Source: Balanoglossus misakiensis
Taxonomy: Eukaryota > Hemichordata
Reading direction: 5' to 3'
Length of the DNA: 64,000 bases
Assembly: GCA_040954595.2 (NCBI GenBank)
Contig: CM082584.2
Location: forward strand, 13,516,001 to 13,580,000
Numbering within the stretch: position 1 is the first letter of the stretch; every line of letters starts with the position of its first letter. The position numbers and the translations under genes are program-made. Below the pieces are notes generated by a model. That model made no database searches, was not told the DNA's origin, and saw nothing but the letters and a program-made list of their open reading frames with translations. Positions 50,301 to 60,211 of the stretch are shown here, piece after piece.

Positions 50301-51914
50301 TTACGATTTGCCACCCACTTCCAACAGTTCTCGGAGTTTGTCTGCATTCGCACCGGAAAACTCATTTATCTGTGACAAAGCAAGGAAAGACTCGTTGAGA
50401 ATCAGTCAAGAAAAATACCATGGAAACAAGTACATGTACATTGAGTGTAACTGTATTGAATCCTACATGGCATTGTAAGTTAGATATAAGAGGTAAGTAG
50501 TATGTGTGAAAGGTCATTCATTACTTACCTTAACACCATTCTTGAAGAACTGGAATGTTGGCATGCAGTTGATTCCACAGGCCTCTGCAGTTTCCTGAAA
50601 TACACATAATGCATAATAATAGTATGATATTCACACCTTTAACCCTTTCACCAGCATGGTTCAGTCCAAACCCATTGTTTTCTATGGTATGGTTGGACCT
50701 ATAAAGAGGGAACTGGGGATGAAAGAGTTTAATTTACAGCTAACCCTGTTTTGATGGCCCAGTGTGTGAGAAAAATTTTGAGCAAAAATGGCAAAAAAAT
50801 TATAGCTCAGACAATCCTATGACCTGGCAAACCAAAGTTACGATTTAATCTGCATCACATTATATTATACTTACAGAGTTTTCATCAACATCAACTTTCA
50901 AGAAGATTATATTTGGGAAGTCACTTGACATAGCCTGAAATAATAACCATTCAAAAGTTTTCATTAGTGTATGTTTTTATCAAAATGACCAGACACCAGA
51001 CAGAATTTTTTTTGCAATCCCCAGTAGTTGCAAGGCTTATCAGTAATGCCAATATTTTGATATCTGACCATACTCTGAATCAGACTCTTGCAGCCTTACA
51101 AGTGTCTTACCTTGAATTTCGGAGAGATGGCTTTGCATGGTCCACACCAAGCTGCTGAAAAATCAACCACCACCAACTTGTCACCAGCTGACTTCAGAGC
51201 TGCATCAAATTCATCCTGAGGGGGTGAAAAAGACAACACAGTTTTTAAAATCTGCAGACTTCTTTGTATTTAGACAAAAAGGATGCTTATGATATCACAA
51301 TATCACAAACACAGACAGATGACGTTCCACAGACCACGGTTGCACAGTAGCTCTGAGGTTGAGTGTACATGTACGCAAGACACACAGCCCTGCCAGGCAG
51401 AGCTAGGCTGTATGTACATGTAGTTCTGCGAACAGGTCTTTGTGTTCCTAGATCATGTAACGCCAGGAACACACAGACCTGTACGTAGAGCTAGGTTGTA
51501 TCACAGTGTGTGTAGTGACTGTGCATGTGGTAGCATGATGTTGCTGTTGCTACAACTTACAAGCCCAACTGAGAAGCTCCTAGCCCTGCGTACTACAGGT
51601 CTGTGTGTTCCCGGCGTTACACGGCCCTGACCACACAGACCTGTATGCAGGGATGAGAAGCTCCCTACTTAGCTGGCGCTCACTTGGGTTCGACCCTCAT
51701 GATCATTGGTGGACTATTACATAATGCATCATGTAAATTATATATACACCTCCATCTTCTGCCCACTGGATTCAACAACGCGAAGCCAGTGGGTCTTCGC
51801 GTTGTCGATTTGAGGGTCTGTGCCTGAGGGACTAACTAAAGCCACTCTTTGAACATACAGTCACATTTTGTGTAGAGTGTAACTTACCTTAGTCTCTATT
51901 TCTGTGATAGGCAT
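50301..51914 (-). CDS. Thioredoxin with canonical WCGPC site (gene D)
   Basis: Five coding exons on the minus strand, all phase 0: 51888-51914, 51111-51215, 50875-50934, 50529-50594 and 50301-50369, encoding 108 residues. Exon 2 gives [19 protein letters not shown], with the complete redox site and buried Asp. Exon 3 is [10 protein letters not shown], exon 4 [13 protein letters not shown] with the cis-proline, and exon 5 the FSGAN motif, ending GGKS. This is the most conventional of the four copies and the best candidate for the housekeeping cytosolic thioredoxin that supplies electrons to peroxiredoxins, methionine sulfoxide reductases and ribonucleotide reductase. The start is the first ATG (MPITEIETK). 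Intron 1 holds a foldback repeat. A tRNA-Met gene lies 461 bp upstream on the same strand. Confidence 0.95.
51350..51665. repeat. Nested inverted repeats in intron 1 of thioredoxin gene D
   Basis: A word like ACAGGTCTGTGTGTTCC occurs four times in alternating orientation: about 51,432-51,449 forward, 51,465-51,482 inverted, 51,595-51,612 forward and 51,632-51,645 inverted. Shared flanks include AACGCCAGGAACACAC against GTTCCCGGCGTT and GAGCTAGG against CCTAGC. This resembles a foldback or miniature inverted-repeat element, possibly inserted more than once. Family identity is unknown. Confidence 0.6.
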
Positions 51915-52363
51915 GATTTAGAAGACAAACAACTTCTTTTTATCTCCTTTGGGGGTTGAAATTCACGGTGTACCAAGCTATCGTAACAAGTTGCAAATGC
52001 ACTACAGCGGGCGTTCGACGTTCCCCTTATCCTTTTAGAAATTAACAATATGGCTATCTTCCTGTTGAGCTATAGTTTTTCGAATTTTCCAGTTTTTGCG
52101 TTCAGTTCACGTTATGTTTTATGTTTAATATCCTTTCCGAGAACCGAACCATTCCTCTATCAAGGAAGGTGGCTGTAATTCGTTTCACTGAACAGGCAAA
52201 TTTTTTATGTATAAATTATTTTAGTAGCCATTACATTAGGCTTTTACTTTCATTGTCAGAAAGATAAAGAAAATGCTAACCAGGTAAGTGTGTTTTAAAG
52301 TGATGTGAGAATAGCAGTAACCACCGGAATTAATGACAAGACAAAAAGAAGAAAAAAACGAGT

Positions 52364-52369
52364 AAAAAA
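52364..52369 (-). terminator. RNA polymerase III terminator of the tRNA-Met gene
   Basis: A run of six T on the minus strand lies 5 bp past the 3' end of the tRNA, the expected pol III stop signal. Confidence 0.8.
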
Positions 52370-52374
52370 TCAAG

Positions 52375-52447
52375 TGCCCCGTGTGAGGATCGAACTCACG
52401 ACCTTCAGATTATGAGACTGACGCGCTGCCTACTGCGCTAACGAGGC
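52375..52447 (-). tRNA. tRNA-Met (CAU), elongator type
   Basis: The minus strand reads a complete 73-nt cloverleaf starting GCCTCGTTAGCGCAGTAGG and ending CACACGGGGCA. The acceptor stem pairs GCCTCGT-type bases with their 3' partners, the anticodon loop is CTCATAA (anticodon CAT), and the T loop is TTCGATC. The A box (TAGCGCAGTAGG) and B box (GTTCGATCC) are intact and there is no intron. The sequence is almost identical to the animal elongator tRNA-Met. CCA is not encoded. Confidence 0.97.
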
Positions 52448-52964
52448 GCACTTATCAAAGTTGGCTTAAAATTATGAGATATAGAGTATACACACAATTT
52501 TGAGCTGTACCAAGAATTATTTCTGTTTTCGTATACCAACTGATACAATTTGATATAATTGCGTCTATTCTATCAATTGTCCGCTGTTCGTACATGCACT
52601 CACGTCCTTTGTTGCCTTGGGGATACTTCAATAAACTTGGTAGGGTTGTGTGCAGGGCCCAACTCACTGGCCGAAATTTGCTCTAAAACAATTTATTAAC
52701 GCATTTCTTATTCTCACGTTTCACTAATTGACGCATATGACCCACGTCTAAACAAACAGGTAGGCGATATCAATAAAATATAACACATTTTAATGCCAAT
52801 AACTTCGTCTTACAATCAAAAAAAAATTGAAGGTATTATGGTAGGAGGCCTAATCGATTATAAGTATGGTTCATACTCTAGACGGAAAAATAAATAGGCC
52901 TGAAAGTTGAAGGTTTTCCCTGTTTCTTGTGTAACGGAGTTCAATTCAGAGACAAAGTTCCATC
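52448..52964. other. Spacer between tRNA and lipase 3' end
   Basis: About 520 bp with no exon recognised. AATAAA on the minus strand at 52,692-52,697, about 270 bp past the lipase stop, may be its polyadenylation signal. Confidence 0.45.
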
Positions 52965-55900
52965 CTAGCAAGAAAACATGGCATAGAATGTTGCCGTATT
53001 TTCCGCTATAACAGCGATATTGTTACCACAGAAAAAGTACCTGCAATGGAAATAAAAACAATTATAAATCATAGTTTTACGTTTGTGATACAAGCGTCTA
53101 AAAAGAAATTGTCACCAAGACGATGTGGTAAAAAAATGAAAGTGGTACGTAAGTTCTTTTGACAAAGTAACTCCACCGATACACCTTTGTTTGTTTGTTT
53201 GTTTCCTCTGCCTTAACCTGTATCAGCTCCATATCGTCTGCTTCAACATTTATGTCTTCATGCCTGTATGTCTGATAACCTCTCGGCCCATCGTCATCTT
53301 TCTTGCCATCACCCCCCCCCCCCCCGATCCCGACATACTTTATCAATGCCCCCCCCCCCCTTCTGCTACGATGTAGGCCATTCCCTGCCCTCTCTATGTC
53401 TTTAAAGTAATACAATGCGTGATATACGTACTGGTTGATGTCATCAATACGGTCAACGACAATCCGATCGACGTAGAGTATCGGGTCCTTCAAAAGATCC
53501 CATTCACCAGGTTTCAATAAACTTGGATCATGGACCCACCGGAAGTGGGCTTTCGTCAAATCGCCAATATCTTTAGTCGCCACCATAAATGTGTACGTAT
53601 TGGAATGTTTCAACTTGTCCAATTCGCTGAAAGAAAGAAAGAAAGAATTGGTCAAAAATCAATACTGTTTGGAGGATTGGCCAAAATCAACTGTTTCGAG
53701 TCGAACGAATCATTCTACTGTGCCATGTACCTATGGCAACGGAAATGACGTCACTTACTCATTGAGTTGTATTTCTACACTAATTCCCTGGCTGCCTTCC
53801 AGCGTCATGTAGAGCCAGGCGGGCTGATCGTCGGCCCTCCGATCGTCACCAAGCACCAGCTGAACACGATACTGGTTGGCTGAATATCAGAAAACAGAGA
53901 TGTTATTGAATGATACAGGTATAATATTAAAATATGACAACGTACTGCAACTTCAAAGCATGAACTTTAATGAAGATAGTACTTATTGTAATCGTACATC
54001 TCTTTTTTATTCAGAGCAAGTACTTGCATCAATACATATTGGCCAGGCATATTTCGAATGACACATCAAACACTGAAATTGCGGAAAGCAAATGGGTAAC
54101 CTTACCATAATAAGGATAGTCTGGCCTGGTGTCGAGGAAATACGTGACCAATTCCACTCCAGTCGGGGGTTTATTTTCCGTCGAATAGTAACCCATGTAG
54201 TTGCAACCGTGGGTGGTGCCACACTCCAGACACTGGCCAGCATAGAAAGTATCTTCATCGGCACACGGGACAGCTTTCAACAACTCATGGTCGAAGTTGA
54301 CGCTGATGTTCAGAAACTCCGTGGCTCTGAAGTGATTGCAGGCCACGAAGTATTTGCCTCCTATGTGAAAATTACATGAGCGTGTATTAAGAAAGGCATG
54401 GGGTCATAAATTCGACAAAACTAAAAACTCAGCCAGCGATCCAAGCAGCAGGTACCTGGACCAGCTTATGTTAGCGATAATACATGTCAACGTACCTTCG
54501 TAGAGCCCGTCGTCAAAATCCACTCGATCAACAACATCCTGGTCACAACCGGGCTGCACGTGACCACCATTGGGATAGAAATCCACGTGACCGATAGGAT
54601 CCCGAATGCCAAAGCCTGTCAAAAAGGATGGATATCAAATGACATCTTGCCAAAAACAATTGGAAAGATTTAATCACAATATCATATACTGTACCACAGT
54701 GTTTATTATGCTTGCCACCGCCCATTAAATATGCCATATTATATATTTTGCCAAAATCGCAGATATTCCATGAGTGACCACCGATAACCGTAGCATCACC
54801 ATCCAATCAGTAATAGTACTACCAAAAACCATATTACAAACCGGGACATATATTCTATATCTGACATACCCATGCTGGTCAGAGCTTCAGCGTCAGTATG
54901 TATAATATCAACAAATGTAGCGTCTCTTGGATCAAGACGTACAATCGGATGAGTTTCTCTGAAGTACGGCTCCGCTGGATCTAGGCCTGTAAGGTACATT
55001 TTGAAAATATGGTCGAAATGTGTCACAAGGGTCTAATTGGGGGTAAACACTACCGCGATTCAACTCGCACACATACTCACAAAACTGTCATTAAGTACAC
55101 AAGTCGATTTGATAATTCATCATTGATGGAAATTAAATTGCCTTCAAGGTAGCGGAAGTATTTACCGTCAATAGAATCATGTAATTGTCTGTTTTGACCC
55201 TGAAGTGTCACCATGGTAATGCGACATGTATTTCTCAAGATTAGACCTTGGGGCGGAGGTTGGTGATCTCCGCTGATAATGTTTGGCTTCGTCCAATTAT
55301 ATTATTAGTATTTCAAGAATTCGAGGAAGAATATGAAAATTACAATTCCGTGTGAATTTGGATTGTGAGGATTATAATCCTGTGACTATTTCACATTTTG
55401 TCATTGGCATGCCACTTACAGTTCCATGACCTAAACATATATACAGTCTTTTAGTATTAGGAGAGACTTGAGTACATTTTGATAATGAGTACGTGTATTT
55501 TGAAAGGGCGTGACGCCCTCCTTCGTCTTATTAATAGAAGCTTTAATCAAATCACACAAAGTGCATATTAAACTATTATTAATAACTTATCTATGACGCA
55601 CGTTGATATAATTTTGTTAATGGAAACCATGGACAGTCTGTCGTGAACACGTGCGGGGCGGAACTCGACACTAAATAATAGTTTCCGCGAGATTTGCGGA
55701 TCTCGCGGCAACTCTCGTCGTATTGTATTCACGTGACTGCGCAGACCCTACTGTATCTACTTGATGACACTGCACTGCAACCAAGACTGTACACACCTGT
55801 AATTCTTCCGAGTTTATTGAGTCTTTCACCAGCATATCCGCAAACGTGGGCACCAAGACTGAAACCAATCAAGTGAACATCAGCCAAGTTCAGAGACAGC

Positions 55901-56726
55901 CATTCCTATAAAACAAAGTAAACATGAAAATTGTGAATGGTTTTATTAAAATCCAAACTTCTTAGATTTCGAAACGATGCCACTGCCTTTCCCACCTGTG
56001 GAAACAATTTAGATTTGTGGGAACCGCGGCGGCCACATACCTGAAGTCTGGTCATCAGCAAGGCGATTTCTGCGCCCACGACTTGAGTGTTAGCAGTGGA
56101 CCTGGTGTATCCGGCCACGGCGCCTTTCATCCAATTCGTCAGAATGACATTGCAATCCATGTTTTGCAGGAACTCCTGTTTTGTGTGGTGCATCCAAGTA
56201 GTGTCTCCATACTCCAAATACCCGTGCACAACGACTACAGTAGGCACGGCGGGGTTGAACGATGACGAGTCCACTGTTGTTTTGTCGTAAGCGCTGATCA
56301 CGTGCTCGGTGGAGGGGTTGGAGCGTGTGAATAGGTTGAAAGTTGTAGAGATGACAGTCGGGTCTTCGGGCAAGTAAGTGAGGGGACGATACGGCAGGTC
56401 GTAGAAAGGAGGATCCGTTGTGAAACAACCCAACTCTTCATAACAAACAGATTTACCTGTGATCAAAATAGAGGTACAACGAAATTCTGATAAGTTTGCG
56501 CTCATACTTTAATAATTATCATAGGAAAAGCATCTTGGTGAAAAACCTGACTGACCATCCAAAACATCCGTTTTCAACTACAAAATGTCGTCAGTTGTCA
56601 TGTGCGTTTTTACAATAGTAATAGAGACTAATTAGAGCACCTATCCTCTCGAAATGGCCACCCACCTTCAACGGAAACCTGAAGGAAAAAGAGGACAACC
56701 GCAGACAGAGACACCACTGTCTTCAT
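52965..56726 (-). CDS. Secreted triacylglycerol lipase, pancreatic-lipase type
   Basis: Nine coding exons on the minus strand: 56666-56726, 56041-56456, 55797-55905, 54870-54986, 54496-54615, 54106-54360, 53759-53879, 53432-53626 and 52965-53040. All phases agree and total 1,470 nt (489 residues), close to vertebrate pancreatic lipases. Residues 1-20 form a signal peptide. The catalytic Ser175 lies in GFSLGAH, Asp198 in [10 protein letters not shown] and His284 in ACNHF. Two cysteines (258 and 282) are spaced as in the classical lid loop, so a full lid is present. Residues from about 361 form a PLAT domain, and the protein ends in Cys as the family does. The oxyanion-loop region HGYLEYGD is near residue 95. 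It should hydrolyse acylglycerols or phospholipids extracellularly, probably in the gut. Substrate and colipase dependence are not decidable. GFSLG instead of vertebrate GHSLG is common in invertebrate members. Confidence 0.93.
53312..53360. repeat. Two poly-C runs in lipase intron 8
   Basis: Runs of 14 C (53,312-53,325) and 12 C (53,349-53,360) are separated by about 23 bp. On the transcribed strand they are G runs. They sit between exon 8 and the terminal exon, and the open frame read through them (poly-Gly) is not coding. Confidence 0.85.
53627..53647. repeat. GAAA microsatellite forming a splice-acceptor tract
   Basis: Four to five GAAA units on the plus strand read CTTTCTTTCTTTCAG on the lipase strand, directly before exon 8. 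The simple repeat is therefore the polypyrimidine tract of that acceptor. Confidence 0.8.
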
Positions 56727-56776
56727 TATGATGATTCAATATTTGTAAACAAGTGCGAAACGGTCTGGCAAATGCG

Positions 56777-56786
56777 ATTTAAATAG
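56777..56786 (-). promoter_or_regulatory. Possible TATA box of the lipase gene
   Basis: The minus strand reads CTATTTAAAT about 51-60 bp upstream of the ATG. That spacing would put the transcription start near 56,755 with a leader of about 30 nt. Single-motif evidence only. Confidence 0.45.
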
Positions 56787-56974
56787 GGATGGTTTTATGT
56801 AACCTTTTCATATCAGTTGTTTTTAAACAAGGATGTCTATGGTTTTGTCTTGGAGATTATAAGGCCGCTAGAAACAGGTGCCACGTTCCCTGTCGTTTTC
56901 AATTTTAATATATATTAAAATTGACGTTGTTACGTCACCATTTCCGTACACGGCATCAACTGGGTTATAACTCC

Positions 56975-57047
56975 CTGTACTGTACTGTACTGTACTGTTT
57001 TGTACTGTATTGTACTGTACTGTACTGTACTGTACTGTACAGTACTG
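56975..57047. repeat. (TACTG)n microsatellite
   Basis: Roughly 14 units of TGTAC/TACTG are present, with a few substitutions in the middle (CTGTTTTGTACTGTATTG). An AT-rich TATTATATTATATTGCATTGC tail follows. Confidence 0.9.
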
Positions 57048-57262
57048 TGTATTATATTATATTGCATTGCATTTAAAACACGGTAAATTTGAATTTAACC
57101 AAAAGAAAACAAAAACAAAGCATATAAACACTAACATACATCATTATCTCTCCACAATCTAAGTAAGGATCTTTCGCCATGAGAGCGGAGTTCTGTTTAA
57201 CACGTGTGATTGTTATTGATGGCCGGAGATATCAAACGATTTCTATCAGTTAATACCGTGTT

Positions 57263-57276
57263 GGGGGGGGGGGGGG
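57263..57276. repeat. Poly-G run
   Basis: Fourteen consecutive G in AT-rich surroundings. Length is likely to be polymorphic or affected by sequencing error. Confidence 0.9.
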
Positions 57277-60211
57277 ATTCAAGTCCTCATTACTAACATT
57301 CGAATGATTTCCATGGTCAATTAATTATATAAATGATATCAATATCGTTTCATTGTAACATCAAGAGCATTATCGTTCCTACTGGCCCTCCATGCTAGTT
57401 TGGCGGCAAGTGACAAGCTAAACTCACCACAACCGACGCACACCTTGATCAGGAAAAAGATGTACACAGTACAGTTTCGATTTCATTCGCAGCCAATCAT
57501 GCTGAAAGTAATTAAGGGATTATTAATGGCTTAAGGGTGAAACTTTCTACTTCAAAACACTTCAGGCTTCTCTTTTGAAATATATATGGATAATCCTTGT
57601 CGAGAACTTTTCAAAGGGGTAAAAACTTCGATTATTGAAAGTAATTTTATTAAACATTCATGATGATTGAAATGCGGTGTGTTATGAAGAAACTGTTGGG
57701 AGCAGAGACGATAACAATTCTCTGATGCGGACAACGATACATGAAATGTTCCAGCAGACCGTGCATATGCTTTCAGAAAACGGATATTTTACTGAATTCT
57801 CTTTCCGGGATCGGATTTGAGAGAAAGTGTCACGGTTAAATTTTCAGCTACATGTAGGCCTACTATTGAATCAATATGCCAGTGTCAATCCTCTGTCAAG
57901 TAGACGTCACCGTCATATTCGCTAAATCATCGTTGCCATAGTTACCAGTTTATAAACGACCACAGACGATTTTCTTCTGTGTAACATGCAAAGGGTCAGA
58001 TTAGAGGATGTAATTTTTCATTTTCCCTTCATCAGATGTATCAGTGATCACTGCAATTTTATCTCAAAGAGAATATATTTCCGCTGCCATACCAGGTTAT
58101 TCACTCGGTTTTGCACACGGCACTACATCTTGCTGCTGACGATGACGTGTACGTCTTCATGTTTCATGTCTCAACTGCTGACAAGATCCCTTTTCATGCG
58201 AACAACAACGCTGACAACGCCAGTCTATATGATGTTTCACGTTCTATTTACTACAAAAACATGCTCGGGATGATCTGATAGCATCTTGACTTCCAATACC
58301 TAATACCTTCCTGAAATCATCCTTTTGTGTTTTACTGTATTAAATCAAGCCACTTCTCAAAGTTCGTGATGCCACCAGCTGCACCACACGTCGTTTCCAT
58401 GGAAACCGCATATCAACTCAGCGGGTTCAAGGGACGTGCAACTAGAATTATCTTTTTAAAGTAAAAAAGCATTTCAGAGCATTTTTTTAAAAATTACACT
58501 ATGCGTGGTACACGTAGTCCTAGGTGAATTTTATCACCACGCCTGTTTGGGCCATTCGTAAATGACACGCTCCAGGCGATACCTCTAAGGTTTGAACAAA
58601 TTGCTTCATCACGCGTTTGCTTCATTGAAATTGCAATGTATATTTCAAAGGAGGCATGCTTTCAAATATTCCAACCCGCAGGTCACGACTGCTTTGCAAC
58701 AGATCGAGAATAAGTTTGAAGTAAATTACAAAAGCTGTATCTTGAGAATATAAACAGCGTGTAAAATTTGTCGTTGTAGTTGCTGGTCACAGTTGTTTTT
58801 TGTTGATGTGTTGGTACTAATTTCTTATTCTCAGGGCAACGTTCGCGTTAGGGTGGCAACAGTGTTTCAGTAGACTGAAGTCTTTTTTTTGGTCAATGAC
58901 CAATATTTGAATGCAATGCACGACGTGTCTCTTCAGCATCACTTAAAATCTCTTTTTGAAATTCTCTTGTTATGCTGGGATCGTTCTCAATGAGCTTCAG
59001 ATATAATGCACAACGTTGAGGTCATTAATGTCGGACTGAACGCATTTGCAGTTTGTCGTCAAAGTGACAGTAACCTTTATAAATTCTAGCAATACTCCCA
59101 TTTGATCAAAAGCTGATTCGTAATAAATATTTCTAAATCCAACACAGCTCATTTCTATTCACAGACGGCGACAGACAATGACATGACAAAAAATCTAAGG
59201 AAAGTGAGCTGCTCGCAGTTGGGAGTGTTACAATCTAAGTGTATTCTCAGCCACAGCATCAACGAGTGTATGGCTTTGCGTGTTTAAAGCTCATATCATA
59301 TCGCGTGTAAAATTCAAAAATGAATTTTAGAACACATAATATAGCTAATCTGAAAAAAATGTAATCTCCCAACAAAAAAGTCACATATTCCATACTATGC
59401 GCACTACAGTCCTACAACTGACCTCATCGACTCGAGAATGTTAAATTGCTTGGAAGTGTTTCAATGTAATTTGACACTAATTTGTGCAGAGGTTAGGCCC
59501 ACAACGTTGAGCGAACCATAGTTAGCCTCAGGCAGGTGGATACGCTGAATAAGTTTTGCTCTCGTCATCCTGCCGACGAAATTAAAAGTATTTCCAATTT
59601 TCAATGTCCGTCTCCTCTGCTTCTGGGCCTCGCTTTAATATAAATTTTAACAAATATGGTCTTAAATATTTTAGTGTGTAAGTTGATATGGCGGACCTTC
59701 GTTCGCTTTCATTTTCTTTTTCTTTCAGAATTCTTTTTTTCGCCTTGAGGTATACCAAAACCGCTGCCGATATTGATTGAGGTGTATATGGTACATATCA
59801 CATGAAGAGAAATTCTGTTTGAACAGAATAAAATCGGCATTCGATCCCTGTATTTCCATTGTAGCACTGTAGACAACCGATAAAGTTTACTAAGATCCCC
59901 ATGAGACATTGAAAGAAATAATCAGTGGCCCTGGAAAATGCATATTCAAATGTATTCTGCATGAATCCCTGGCTTTGCTCATCACCTTTAAAACCCATCC
60001 CACCCACGCCCAGAATGCGCTAACCGAGACCAGGTGAACTAGCGAGGCACGCGAGTGTGCGCACAGTCAGCGTCTGTGTTACATCGAGCACGTCACAAAG
60101 GGAGAGGCACCGCCGTTAAGAACAGGGCCGCAGTAGATAGTCGTTCATCTTCGTTTTCGCCGTTCTCTCAATATCAGCGCGTGTGTGCATCTGACCAGCA
60201 TCACCACGACC

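Larger units (their letters stand above)
56727..60211. other. Divergent intergenic region between lipase and secreted Cys-rich gene
   Basis: About 3.5 kb. It holds a TACTG pentanucleotide repeat (56,975-57,047), a 14-G run (57,263-57,276), and an open, unassigned frame of about 77 codons at 58,048-58,278. The rest is AT-rich unique DNA in which I recognise nothing. Confidence 0.55.

Noticed and set aside
53098-53431. Extension of the last lipase frame through a Gly-rich segment to a stop at about 53,098
   Set aside because: It depends on translating poly-C/poly-G runs. A good donor at 53,431 and acceptor at 53,041 give a family-like C-terminus instead.
55671-56428. Alternative-frame open frames over lipase exons 2 and 3
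   Set aside because: They are shadows of the lipase exons. Only the frame with GFSLGAH and consistent phases is supported.
59709-60007. Short minus-strand open frames upstream of the secreted Cys-rich gene
   Set aside because: They are short and AT-rich with no motif, and a conserved-looking exon cannot be defined by splice signals.
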